Source: Bacteroidales bacterium (lineage in GTDB: Bacteria > Bacteroidota > Bacteroidia > Bacteroidales > UBA932). From it: a DNA stretch of 60,105 nucleotides. Where the stretch lies: the NCBI GenBank assembly GCA_022648685.1, contig JALCMW010000012.1:1-60105 (forward strand). The letters are read 5' to 3'. The position numbers were made by a program, and so were the translations under genes. How positions within the stretch are numbered: the first letter of the stretch is position 1; each line of letters opens with the position of its first letter. Shown piece by piece: positions 35,862 through 44,693 of this stretch. The notes below the pieces were generated by a model. That model worked only from the letters and a program-made list of their open reading frames with translations, ran no database searches and was not told the origin of the DNA.

Positions 35862-37814
35862 TTAGTTATTGTTGTTTAATCTGTATTTTTTTATCAATAC
35901 CGTGATTTCCGGATCCAGATTGCCTCTGTAAATAAAATTCTTGTTTTGTCTGCATGCACTCCTGTAGCTTTTTAACGCGGCGTCATCGTTTCCGTCCCGA
36001 CTGTATATTATGGCCATCAGGTAATTCACTTTAGCCGTTTTGTTTAGCTTTTCAAGGATTGAAAGGGCGCTTGCATTGTAATTCAGTGCACAATATGCTA
36101 TGGCTGTGTTATAGTCTCCGTATGGTCTGAGGAGGGTTAAGGCTGTCTTGTAGTCCATCATGGAAAGTGCATTTACACCTTTTGCATATATCGAATCCGG
36201 TACGGTAGTGTGAACAGTGTCTTTTGACATCCCTTTCCTGTGAAGATAAAAATCGAATCCCACTATTCTCAATCTGGGATACAAAACTGTTCTGATGTGT
36301 TTGTAGTATTGCTTTTTCCTGAGGACTTTCTCTCTTGCATCGGAAGCCACGATTGAAGAAGTCAACATATAATCGCTTTTTTCTTTTTTTGACATGACAG
36401 TATCTTGTTCTATGAATTTGTCAAGCATATTCCAGTTCTCCGGATTGCTTCTGGCGATGAATTCTATATTCGTAGTTTTATATACCGCAGGTTCAACCTT
36501 TCCTTTTACGTTTATTGAAAAACCTCTTGCATTTTCAGCCGAATCGGAATAACTCTTGATATAGTTTTGAAAATATGCTGATACTGCTTCAGCTCTTTTC
36601 TGAGCCAGTATTTTGTTTGAACCTGCATTTCCTTCCGGAGAACAGGAAGCTGTGACGATGATAGAGTCCATGTCGTATAACTTATTGTCCATCAAACATC
36701 GCAGATTGGATTTAATCCTATCTATTTCACTTTTGTTTTCTTCGATTCCAGCTTCTATGTCGGAAGAGGAAGGTTCGAAATATATATAGCAAGCGGTATT
36801 TGCTTCCGCTTTCCTGGTGATTATTTTCTCAGTATATTTTTCTTTTTGATCCGAAAGTGTACTGATAGAACTGATGTAGAAAGTTACGGGCCGGCTTTCC
36901 GGAATAGAATAAATTTTTTTATCCGTTTCGAATATTTCCCCTTTCAATTTTATTTCGGCTTTTTTCATTTTCGGCCTTGTTTTAATTGTTTGTATATAAT
37001 CGTATATGAAATTACCCTTTTCGTCCCGTATGACCGTATCGAGCTTAAGTTTCGACGATGTTATCGGAACTTTTACGTATTTGCAGTATTTCTCGTGCTT
37101 TTTTGCTTTCCTTTTTTCATTTTCTCTTACCCTGAAGTGATTAGTGTAATGTTTTACGGCTCTTTGTTCTGTTATACCGTATATTGAATTAAAATGCTTG
37201 TCGGAAACACAGGAAGAGTCTGTTTTGAAATTATACAACGCTGGTATATTCCTTCTTATGAATATTTCAAGTTGAAATGCATTTATGAATCTTGTCGAAT
37301 CAGAGATTATCGATTTGAGAAACCTTTCATATTGCTGGTAGCCCCTGAGTTGTTCTTTTCTGTATTTCGTACCTGTTATCAGTACCGGATCAAGACTTAT
37401 GCTGTCTTCTTGTATGAACAGTTCGGGATATAATCTCAACTGCCAATCGCTATTTGTCATTTTACGGGGAACGGTTATCCTGAACGACAGATCCACATAT
37501 CCGTTTCTTTCTGCAGCGTTTCTGAATTCAGCTGTGACTTTTGCCGCTTTTATTACATCTGTGGCTACCATTTCCCCGTTCTTGTTTTTAACTGCATTCA
37601 TGATCATCATTTTGTGACCATCGATATCTGTGACCTCCATAGTATCCCGTATAGGGGTATTTTCAAATGCCTGTTCCTTTATGTCGTTTTTGCCGGATGC
37701 TTCAATTCCCGCTTCCAATTCATTTCGTTTCATGTATCCGATTTTGCGGGTTGAAGTGCATCCGAACAAGAACGACAAGGCTATTAGTAATAATAATATT
37801 CTTCTTGTATCCAT
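35862..37814 (-). CDS. OmpA/TPR-like lipoprotein leading the fimbrial operon
   Basis: A 650-aa lipoprotein (lipobox LFGC, Cys19). The N-terminal half (GYVDLSFRITVPRKMTNSDWQLRLYPEL) is a domain of the type found beside fimbrial genes in Bacteroidales (DUF3868-like). The middle ~365-455 is OmpA-like: IYFEPSSSDIEAGI, SIIVTASCSPEGNAGSN, LAQKRAEAVSAYFQ, suggesting peptidoglycan binding. The C-terminus has TPR-like helices (ALTLLRPYGDYNTAIAYCALN). ATG 37814 gives the signal peptide. It may stabilise fimbriae at the cell surface or link them to the wall. Family naming is by pattern. Confidence 0.75.
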   Translation of the reverse strand: MDTRRILLLLIALSFLFGCTSTRKIGYMKRNELEAGIEASGKNDIKEQAFENTPIRDTMEVTDIDGHKMMIMNAVKNKNGEMVATDVIKAAKVTAEFRNAAERNGYVDLSFRITVPRKMTNSDWQLRLYPELFIQEDSISLDPVLITGTKYRKEQLRGYQQYERFLKSIISDSTRFINAFQLEIFIRRNIPALYNFKTDSSCVSDKHFNSIYGITEQRAVKHYTNHFRVRENEKRKAKKHEKYCKYVKVPITSSKLKLDTVIRDEKGNFIYDYIQTIKTRPKMKKAEIKLKGEIFETDKKIYSIPESRPVTFYISSISTLSDQKEKYTEKIITRKAEANTACYIYFEPSSSDIEAGIEENKSEIDRIKSNLRCLMDNKLYDMDSIIVTASCSPEGNAGSNKILAQKRAEAVSAYFQNYIKSYSDSAENARGFSINVKGKVEPAVYKTTNIEFIARSNPENWNMLDKFIEQDTVMSKKEKSDYMLTSSIVASDAREKVLRKKQYYKHIRTVLYPRLRIVGFDFYLHRKGMSKDTVHTTVPDSIYAKGVNALSMMDYKTALTLLRPYGDYNTAIAYCALNYNASALSILEKLNKTAKVNYLMAIIYSRDGNDDAALKSYRSACRQNKNFIYRGNLDPEITVLIKKYRLNNNN

Positions 37815-37830
37815 TACCGATAGAAAATCC

Positions 37831-37851
37831 GGGCGGAAAGTTGTTCCGCCC
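37831..37851 (-). terminator. Hairpin between ssb and the fimbrial operon (terminator or attenuator)
   Basis: Perfect 8-bp stem GGGCGGAA/TTCCGCCC with a 5-base loop. On the minus strand it lies 26 bases after the ssb stop and 16 bases before ATG 37814, followed by GGATTTTCTATC, a weak T-tract. It could terminate ssb transcripts or control reading into the fimbrial genes. Confidence 0.55.
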
Positions 37852-37877
37852 ATTTCCACACATTAATAAACCGGCAA

Positions 37878-38219
37878 TCAAAACTGGTCTTGAGCGGGTC
37901 CCTCTTCAAGGACTATCCTGTTTGATATGACCTCATAAGATTGCCTTTCAGTCCCGTCTGCAGCTTTATATTTGGAAGATTTCAGCCTTCCGTATACATG
38001 GACGGTAGTCCCTTTTGTTATGGAATTAAAGTCGGGCATATTCTTGCTTTCCCAAGCTGTGATGTTGTGCCATGTAGTTTCGATTACAGCTTCCCCGTTT
38101 TTCCCTTTGTAAAAATAATTCGTAGCCAATGAGAACCTGATGGCCACTTTGTCCCCTGTGTTCTGAAGATGCACGTTTCCCACGTTTCCTCTCAATTCGA
38201 TTTTGTTGATTTGTTCCAT
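37878..38219 (-). CDS. ssb: Single-stranded DNA-binding protein
   Basis: A 113-aa OB-fold SSB. ELRGNVGNVHL, FSLATNYFYKGKNGE, TTWHNITAWES and GTTVHVYGRLKSSKY are the usual SSB blocks. The C-tail is short (EEGPAQDQF), not the long linker with DDDIPF of E. coli SSB. ATG 38219 (MEQINKIELRG) is preferred; the longer frame to 38246 runs into a hairpin. It lies upstream of the fimbrial operon and could be co-transcribed with it unless the 37831 hairpin stops that. Confidence 0.92.
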   Translation of the reverse strand: MEQINKIELRGNVGNVHLQNTGDKVAIRFSLATNYFYKGKNGEAVIETTWHNITAWESKNMPDFNSITKGTTVHVYGRLKSSKYKAADGTERQSYEVISNRIVLEEGPAQDQF

Positions 38220-38556
38220 ATGAATTAGAATTTTTATTGTATTCATCCGGCAGTAGTACCTGCTGGATGCCGGAACAAAGGAAGTGTTTTGAATTGAAAA
38301 TAATGGCTTCGTATCTTGTACCGGGCCTCTTATTGTGTGATTGTTATAATAATTGATGTTTTTTTACTTAAATCGAAAAAAACGTCTTCGCCGGAGAGCC
38401 GTAATATTATATTATAATTTTTTTATTTAGGCATCGGCAGCCGGACTGGAATTCCTGGTTTTTTAATAAACGCATAATTAATGCAATGTATTTTAAGATT
38501 TCTTGTCTTTTATATGATGTATTCGGAATTTTATCCGTGAATGTTAATCGAACGCC
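38220..38556. other. 337-base intergenic region between divergent ssb and zinc-finger genes
   Basis: No gene seen. AT-rich, with an imperfect 10-bp hairpin CATCCGGCAG/CTGCTGGATG at 38244-38269 (one G-T pair, 6-base loop) just upstream of ssb, which could be a regulatory element of its leader. No exact TAnnTTTG box was found on either strand here. Confidence 0.5.
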
Positions 38557-38952
38557 ATGTACTCTATTGAAGACAAAGAAAATGAAACCAGATGCCTTGA
38601 ATGCGGCAACATCATCAATTACGGTCGCAATGACAAAAAATTCTGTTGCGAAAAGTGCAAGAACAGATATAATTACAAATTGCATAGACGGCAGCAGGCT
38701 GTGAAGAATAAAATCATAGGTTCGCTTTTGAAAAATTACACCATATTGGAAAGTATCCTCAGGCAGGGAATGGATTCGGTGGATTTCAACGATCTTGTCC
38801 AGATGGGCTTCAATCCCGAATTCTCCACTTCGTATCATCGTGTGGGAAAACATGATGAGTTCCGCTGTTTCGATATAAAGTATTTTCGTTTTCCGAGCCG
38901 TATTTCCAATATCGGGAAAACTTTCAGCCTTTTGCCAATCAAACGTAGGTAA
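38557..38952 (+). CDS. Small zinc-finger protein of unknown function
   Basis: A 131-aa basic protein. Near the N-terminus CLECG (Cys13, Cys16) and FCCEKCKNRY form a four-cysteine zinc ribbon, followed by a basic helix (YKLHRRQQAVKNK). The rest (SVDFNDLVQMGFNPEFSTSYHR, FDIKYFRF) has no family I recognise. Such architecture suggests nucleic acid binding. It stands alone upstream of the M3 peptidase gene. Confidence 0.8.
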   Translation: MYSIEDKENETRCLECGNIINYGRNDKKFCCEKCKNRYNYKLHRRQQAVKNKIIGSLLKNYTILESILRQGMDSVDFNDLVQMGFNPEFSTSYHRVGKHDEFRCFDIKYFRFPSRISNIGKTFSLLPIKRR

Positions 38953-38957
38953 ATTGT

Positions 38958-38965
38958 TAAATTTG
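38958..38965 (+). promoter_or_regulatory. Candidate -7 box of the M3 peptidase gene
   Basis: TAAATTTG matches TAnnTTTG, with TTTG 23 bases upstream (38931-38934; slightly long spacing). It lies 30 bases before ATG 38995. Confidence 0.55.
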
Positions 38966-38994
38966 CATAAGAAATCAAAAAACGAATAAATATT

Positions 38995-41034
38995 ATGAAT
39001 CATTATAATCCGTTGCTTGAAAAATCGGATGCGCCTTTCGGTGCTCCCGGATTTGACAGAATAAAGACTGAACATTATCTTCCCGCTTTCGGGGAAGCAA
39101 TAAAGTGTGCAAGATCGGAAATCGATAATATTGCATCAAATACTTCCGAACCGACATTTGAAAACACTGTCGAGGCTTTGGAGTACAGCGGTCGAACGCT
39201 GGCAGATATAGAAGGCTTGTTTTTCAATATCCTGGAAGCCGATTCGAATCAGGAAATGGAGAGTATAGCCGAAAAGGTTTCCCCCATGATTACAGAATAT
39301 GAAATGTATCTGAATCATAATGAAAGACTTTTCAAGAGATGCAGGGCAGTATATTCTTCAATGGATTCCTTGGATCTTGCTGCCGATCAGAAAAGGCTTC
39401 TGGAGAATACCTACAAAGACTTTTTAAGGAACGGGGCCGGTCTTGATGATGATGGTAAAAAATTGTTCGCGTCATATCGAGAACGCCTTTCGTTGCTTGA
39501 ATTGAAATTCAGCCAGAATGTTCTTGATGCGACAAAATCTTACAGGTTGCATATTGCCGACGAATCGGAGTTGGAAGGTCTTCCCGAATCCGTGAGGGAT
39601 TCCGCGCACCAGTCTGCTTCGGATGCCGGACATGAAGGATGGGATATAACACTTGACCGCACGAGTTACGATTCTTTTATGAAATTCAGCGACAGGAGGG
39701 ATCTCCGGGAAAAACTTTATATGGCATATAACACCAGAGCATCTTCCGGAGAATATGATAACAATGGTATAATCAAACAGATTGCCGATCTGAGAATGAA
39801 ATCCTCACGTTTGCTCGGATATGAAACTTATGCCGATTATGCTCTTGATAACCGTATGGCGAAAAAGAGGATTACAGTTGAAAAATTCATTGATGATTTG
39901 ATGGAGCCTTCGTTGCCGGCCGCAAAAAGGGAAGTTGAAGAGGTGCTAAAATACGCAAAGTCAAATGGCTTCTCCGATAACGGTTTACAGCCATGGGATT
40001 TTCCGTATTGGTCGGAACGTTACCGTCGTGCGGAATATTCTGTGGATGAAGAAGCCCTGAAACCTTATTTTGAACTGAATGAATGTCTTGCCGCCGTTTT
40101 CAAACTTGCCGGTACACTTTATGGCGTGTCTTTCGACGAGAGACATGACATTCCCGTATACAACAAGGATGTAAGGGTTTTCGATGTCAAAGATAAGTCA
40201 GGTGTCCATCTGGCCTTGTTTTATGTTGATTTTTTCCCCAGGGAAGGGAAAAAAGGAGGAGCTTGGATGACCGAATTCAGAGGCCAGTATATGCGTGGGG
40301 GGGAGGATTTCAGACCGTTCATAAGCATTGTTACCAATGTAAGCAAGCCTGCGGATGATGCTCCGGCCCTTTTGACTTTTTATGAATTTACAACGATTCT
40401 GCATGAATTCGGGCATTCTCTCCACGGAATTCTATCAAAGGGCCGGTATCCTTCCCTGTGTGGTACAAATGTCGCCAGGGATTTTGTCGAGTTGCCTTCA
40501 CAACTGATGGAAAACTGGGCTTTTGAACCATCATATCTGCATTCTTTTGCAAAAGACTACAGGACTGGGGATGTTCTTCCGGATAATGAAATAAAACGGA
40601 TATCGGCTTCCAGGAACTTCCTGTCCGGATATCTGCAGGTCCGTCAGTTGAAATTCTGTGTCATAGATATGGCCTGGCATACCTTGACCCGGTTGCCTGA
40701 AGAAGACCCCGTTTCGTTCGAACATAAAATACTTGATAGATTTGAAGTCCTTCCAGTGCTTGCCGGAACTGCGATATGTCCGTCTTTCGGACATATATTT
40801 TCCGGTGGATATTCTGCAGGATATTATTCTTATAAATGGGCCGAGGTCCTTGAAGCGGATGCTTTTTCGCTTTTCAAAGAAAAAGGCGTGTTCAACCGTG
40901 AAGTAGCCGACAGGTTCAGAACCTGTATATTGGAAAAAGGCTCGTCCGAAGACGAGTCTTTACTCTATGAGAGGTTCAGGGGCCATTCCCCGGATCCCGA
41001 CGCACTGCTGCGAAAACTTGATCTTAAAAACTGA
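38995..41034 (+). CDS. M3 family oligopeptidase (Dcp/oligopeptidase A type)
   Basis: A 679-aa zinc metallopeptidase. The catalytic HEFGH lies in TTILHEFGHSLHGIL; the downstream Glu is in RDFVELPSQLMENWAFEP, and GYYSYKWAEVLEADAFSLF is the substrate-binding block of the family. Full length for Dcp/OpdA. No signal peptide is obvious, so it probably degrades short peptides in the cytoplasm. Dipeptidyl carboxypeptidase versus oligopeptidase A activity cannot be decided here. Its stop is 4 bases from the convergent transporter stop. Confidence 0.92.
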   Translation: MNHYNPLLEKSDAPFGAPGFDRIKTEHYLPAFGEAIKCARSEIDNIASNTSEPTFENTVEALEYSGRTLADIEGLFFNILEADSNQEMESIAEKVSPMITEYEMYLNHNERLFKRCRAVYSSMDSLDLAADQKRLLENTYKDFLRNGAGLDDDGKKLFASYRERLSLLELKFSQNVLDATKSYRLHIADESELEGLPESVRDSAHQSASDAGHEGWDITLDRTSYDSFMKFSDRRDLREKLYMAYNTRASSGEYDNNGIIKQIADLRMKSSRLLGYETYADYALDNRMAKKRITVEKFIDDLMEPSLPAAKREVEEVLKYAKSNGFSDNGLQPWDFPYWSERYRRAEYSVDEEALKPYFELNECLAAVFKLAGTLYGVSFDERHDIPVYNKDVRVFDVKDKSGVHLALFYVDFFPREGKKGGAWMTEFRGQYMRGGEDFRPFISIVTNVSKPADDAPALLTFYEFTTILHEFGHSLHGILSKGRYPSLCGTNVARDFVELPSQLMENWAFEPSYLHSFAKDYRTGDVLPDNEIKRISASRNFLSGYLQVRQLKFCVIDMAWHTLTRLPEEDPVSFEHKILDRFEVLPVLAGTAICPSFGHIFSGGYSAGYYSYKWAEVLEADAFSLFKEKGVFNREVADRFRTCILEKGSSEDESLLYERFRGHSPDPDALLRKLDLKN

Positions 41035-41038
41035 CTCT

Positions 41039-42364
41039 TCAGGCTTTTGCAGCTCCTGATAATTTCTCTTTCATCGGGTCCTTGAACAGGATCATGAACA
41101 GGATGGCGACTACCAATGCGTATCCTGCGAATATATACCATGCAGCACTCCAGTCAGGATTGGATGCGTGGACTACAAGACGGTTTACTATCTGCTGTGC
41201 CGATAATGTACCTATCGTCGCCCCGAATCCGTTTGTCATAAGCATGAAAAGTCCTTGTGCGCTTGAACGTATGTCTTCAGTTGTCTTTTCATTTACATAA
41301 AGCGACCCGGATATGTTGAAGAAGTCGAATGCGACCCCGTATATTATCATGGACAGTATGAACATCCAGACTCCGGGACCGGGGTTTCCGGCACCGAATA
41401 AACCGAAACGGAAAACCCATGCGAACATTGAGATCAGCATGACTTTCTTTATCCCGAATTTCTTGAGGAAAAACGGTATAAGCAGTATGCACAATGTTTC
41501 GGAAAGCTGTGAAATGGAAATCAGCGCGTTGGCGTTTTGTGCCCCGTATGAATTGGCTATCGCAAGATCGGAACTGTTCTTGAAACTTGTAATAAACGGA
41601 TTGGCATATGTATTTGTTATTTGAAGAGCTACTCCCAACAGCATGGAGAAAATGAAAAATATTGCCATCTGTCTGCTTTTGAAAAGTGTGAAAGCTTTGA
41701 GACCGCTTGCTTCCATGAAACTCTTGACTTCTTTATTCTTCTTTATCGGGCAATCAGGCAATGTAAGCGAATATATGGCCAATATGATTCCGAGAATTCC
41801 CGAAGTAAGGAATTGGTTGTAGGTTTGCTGGTATTGTTCGCCTTTTCCGTCTGTCATATAATTTACGAAAAGCATGCTGCAGATGAAACCGATGGTACCG
41901 AAAACCCTTATCGGAGGGAAAGCCTTGACGGTGTCCTTGCCTTCTTTCCCCAAAGCTGTAAATGCAACCGAATTGGAAAGGGCGATTGTCGGCATATAAA
42001 AAGCTACGCTTATGGAATATAATGTGAACAGATTCCATATCGGAACCACGGCCGGATCTTGGTTGATATTATAAATGCCGGTACAAACGGTGGCATACCA
42101 GCTTGTAGCTATCATGAAGATTCCGGCCAGGGCATGACACAGGCTCAATACTTTTTGCGCAGGAATGAATTTGTCCGCTATTATGCCGATAAGTGCCGGC
42201 ATGAAAATGGAGACAATACCCTGCATTGCATAGAATATGCCCGCCTTGTCAAGAGATCCTATGCTGTTCAAGTAACTGCCCATCGATATGAGATATGCAC
42301 CCCAGATGGCATATTGCAGGAAATTCATTAGAATCAATCTGAACGAGATTGCGTGATTTTTCAT
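41039..42364 (-). CDS. Nucleoside:H+ symporter family MFS transporter
   Basis: A 441-aa, 12-helix transporter of the NHS (NupG/XapB-like) branch of the major facilitator superfamily. It opens with FRLILMNFLQYAIWGAYLIS and has GIIADKFIPAQKVL and IYGVAFDFFNISGSLYVNE, as in Bacteroides nucleoside permeases. It likely imports nucleosides with protons. ATG 42364 is chosen; a 50-residue N-terminal extension is possible in frame but crosses the promoter. Confidence 0.88.
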   Translation of the reverse strand: MKNHAISFRLILMNFLQYAIWGAYLISMGSYLNSIGSLDKAGIFYAMQGIVSIFMPALIGIIADKFIPAQKVLSLCHALAGIFMIATSWYATVCTGIYNINQDPAVVPIWNLFTLYSISVAFYMPTIALSNSVAFTALGKEGKDTVKAFPPIRVFGTIGFICSMLFVNYMTDGKGEQYQQTYNQFLTSGILGIILAIYSLTLPDCPIKKNKEVKSFMEASGLKAFTLFKSRQMAIFFIFSMLLGVALQITNTYANPFITSFKNSSDLAIANSYGAQNANALISISQLSETLCILLIPFFLKKFGIKKVMLISMFAWVFRFGLFGAGNPGPGVWMFILSMIIYGVAFDFFNISGSLYVNEKTTEDIRSSAQGLFMLMTNGFGATIGTLSAQQIVNRLVVHASNPDWSAAWYIFAGYALVVAILFMILFKDPMKEKLSGAAKA

Positions 42365-42398
42365 ATTGTTTCGGATTAAAAATACTTGGTTAGTAATG

Positions 42399-42406
42399 CA
42401 AATGTA
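42399..42406 (-). promoter_or_regulatory. Candidate -7 box of the nucleoside transporter gene
   Basis: Minus strand TACATTTG fits TAnnTTTG, 34 bases upstream of ATG 42364. It lies back to back with the tgt promoter box at 42429. Confidence 0.5.
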
Positions 42407-42428
42407 CAAGTTTTCGACCGAATTTTTA

Positions 42429-42436
42429 TATCTTTG
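42429..42436 (+). promoter_or_regulatory. Candidate -7 box of the tgt operon
   Basis: TATCTTTG fits TAnnTTTG, 22 bases before tgt ATG 42459. No clear -33 TTTG. Confidence 0.5.
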
Positions 42437-42458
42437 AAGACTTAAACGAGCATTATTG

Positions 42459-43589
42459 ATGAAATTCGATGTAACGTCGTCCGATCTGCAGTCGGAAGCC
42501 AGATGCGGAATCATTCATACGAACCATGGTGACATACATACTCCCATATTCATGCCTGTCGGGACGGTTGGTTCTGTCAAAGGCGTATATCATAAATCGT
42601 TGAAGGAAGATATAGGCGCCGAAATAATATTGGGCAATACATATCACCTTTATCTCCGTCCCGGTCTGGATATTCTGAGAAAAGCCGGCGGCCTGCATAA
42701 ATTCGAGTCTTGGGACCGGCCTATCCTTACCGACAGTGGCGGGTTCCAGATTTTTTCTCTTACTCCAATAAGAAAATTAACGCCGGAAGGTTGTACTTTC
42801 GCTTCGCATATAGACGGTTCCCGTCACATTTTCACTCCTGAGAACAATGTTGATACACAGAGGACTATTGGTGCCGATATAATGATGGCTCTGGACGAAT
42901 GTTGTCCCGGGGACGCCGATTATTCGTATGCCAAAAAGTCTTTGTCTCTTACAAATGCCTGGCTGGACAGATTTGCAAAAAGGTTTTCCGAAACGGAGCC
43001 TTTGTACGGATACGGACAGACATACTTTCCGATAATCCAGGGTTGTGTGTATCCAGATCTTCGCAGGGAAGCGGTGGATCATGTATTGGGATTGGATCCT
43101 TCGGGAGTCGCAGTCGGTGGCTTAGCTGTCGGCGAGCCTACGGAAAAGATGTATGAAATGCTGGAACTCGTATGTCCTCTTGTCCCGAAGGACAAACCGA
43201 GATACCTTATGGGTGTCGGAACGCCTGCAAATATTCTGGAAGGTATAGCCAGGGGCATAGATATGTTCGATTGCGTGATGCCGACCAGGAACGGCAGGAA
43301 CGGCATGCTTTTTACATGGAACGGAATAATGAACATGCGGAACAAGAAATGGGAATCAGATTTCTCCGAACTTGATCCGGAAGGCACTTCATTTGTCGAT
43401 AGGACTTATTCAAAAGCTTATCTCAGGCATTTGTTTGTAGCCGGAGAAATGTTCGCCGCGATGATAGCCAGCGAGCATAATCTGGCCTTTTATCTGGATC
43501 TTGTACGTAAGGCCCGCCTGCATATTGCCGAAGGCGATTTCTGTTCATGGAAAGATGCCGCTGTCAGAAAACTTGTCCAAAGGATGTGA
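42459..43589 (+). CDS. tgt: tRNA-guanine transglycosylase (queuine tRNA-ribosyltransferase)
   Basis: A 376-aa TIM-barrel enzyme that swaps guanine for preQ1 at position 34 of GUN tRNAs. Asp92 in LTDSGGFQIFS and the nucleophile Asp271 in FDCVMPTRNGRNG are present, as are PIIQGCVYPDLR and GGLAVGEP. Oddly, the zinc site near the C-terminus is lost: where most bacteria have CxCxxC this protein reads PEGTSFVDRTYSKAYLRHL (307-325), with no Cys. This seems to be a feature of Bacteroidota TGTs from memory. ATG 42459 is used. Confidence 0.94.
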   Translation: MKFDVTSSDLQSEARCGIIHTNHGDIHTPIFMPVGTVGSVKGVYHKSLKEDIGAEIILGNTYHLYLRPGLDILRKAGGLHKFESWDRPILTDSGGFQIFSLTPIRKLTPEGCTFASHIDGSRHIFTPENNVDTQRTIGADIMMALDECCPGDADYSYAKKSLSLTNAWLDRFAKRFSETEPLYGYGQTYFPIIQGCVYPDLRREAVDHVLGLDPSGVAVGGLAVGEPTEKMYEMLELVCPLVPKDKPRYLMGVGTPANILEGIARGIDMFDCVMPTRNGRNGMLFTWNGIMNMRNKKWESDFSELDPEGTSFVDRTYSKAYLRHLFVAGEMFAAMIASEHNLAFYLDLVRKARLHIAEGDFCSWKDAAVRKLVQRM

Positions 43590-43607
43590 CGAAATAATTG
43601 ACTCCGT

Positions 43608-44693
43608 ATGTTGCTCAAGAAGATAGATAATTATATCATAAAGAAATTCATTCTTACGTTCTTTATCGCTTTGCTGCTTATAATCGGCATAGTGATAATT
43701 TTCGATATAAGTGAAAAGATTGATGATTTCGTTGCCCTGCATGCACCTTTGCATGCCGTGATATTTGATTATTACGTTAATTTCGTACCGTATTTCATAA
43801 ATATGTTCAGTCCTCTGTTCGTATTCATAACGGTGATTTTCTTTACTTCCAGGATGGCGGCGAATTCTGAGATAATAGCTATTCTGTCTTGCGGCATAAG
43901 CTATCACAGAATGATCCTGCCATACATGATTTCCGCTGCAATTATCGCCATGCTTTCGTTGAGTCTGAATCTGTTCGTAATTCCCCAGGCAAATGCCACG
44001 AGGGTGAAATTCGAGGCGAAATATACCAAGCATCACGGCTCAAGTTCGGACAATAACATCCATTATCAACTTTCTCCAGGGCAGTTCGTATATGTCGGTT
44101 CTTTCAGTACCTGGAATAATACGGCTTACCGGTTCACATTGGAAAGCATAAAGGACAATAAGCTTATAAGCAAGCTTTCCGCCGAAACGGCAGTGTGGGA
44201 CAGTACATCCGGAGCCTGGCGGCTCAATAAATATTTCATAAGGAATTATACGGACGGCTTGCAGGATATAGTAAAAAAAGGTTCGGTCCTGGATACGGTT
44301 ATAAATCTTTCAGTAACGGATTTCTATAGAAACAAGAAAACGGTAGAGACCTTGTCGTATAATGATTTGAACTCACTTATCGAAACACAGAGAATAAGAG
44401 GGGATGCGAATGTTATGTACTCGCTTATCGAGAAACATACCAGAACTGCGTTGCCTTTTTCCGCCTTCATTCTTACAATTATGGGAGTGGCACTGGCTTC
44501 GGGCAAGCGGCGCGGCGGAATCGGCTGGAACATAGGCATTGGCATTGCCCTGAGTTTTTCTTATATTCTTTTCCTGAGATTCAGCCAGATGTTCGTCTAT
44601 ACGGGACTTTTGCCCCCCGGACTTGCAATCTGGATGCCTAATATCATATTCGCCGTTGTTGCCGGTGTTTTATATAAAATGGCACAAAAATGA
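43608..44693 (+). CDS. LptF/LptG family permease (YjgP/YjgQ)
   Basis: A 361-aa inner-membrane protein with the family layout: an N-terminal helix pair (IDNYIIKKFILTFFIALLL, FDISEKIDDF), conserved SRMAANSEIIAILSCGISYHRM, a periplasmic domain (~130-265), and C-terminal helices (ALPFSAFILTIMGVALA). It is the membrane part of the LptB2FG machine that pulls LPS out of the inner membrane. Only one such gene is here. It overlaps uraA by four bases. Confidence 0.9.
   Translation: MLLKKIDNYIIKKFILTFFIALLLIIGIVIIFDISEKIDDFVALHAPLHAVIFDYYVNFVPYFINMFSPLFVFITVIFFTSRMAANSEIIAILSCGISYHRMILPYMISAAIIAMLSLSLNLFVIPQANATRVKFEAKYTKHHGSSSDNNIHYQLSPGQFVYVGSFSTWNNTAYRFTLESIKDNKLISKLSAETAVWDSTSGAWRLNKYFIRNYTDGLQDIVKKGSVLDTVINLSVTDFYRNKKTVETLSYNDLNSLIETQRIRGDANVMYSLIEKHTRTALPFSAFILTIMGVALASGKRRGGIGWNIGIGIALSFSYILFLRFSQMFVYTGLLPPGLAIWMPNIIFAVVAGVLYKMAQK

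Noticed and set aside
42365..42514. 50-residue extension of the nucleoside transporter
   Set aside because: Overlaps the divergent tgt start and promoter boxes; the MFS fold begins at MKNHAISFRLI.
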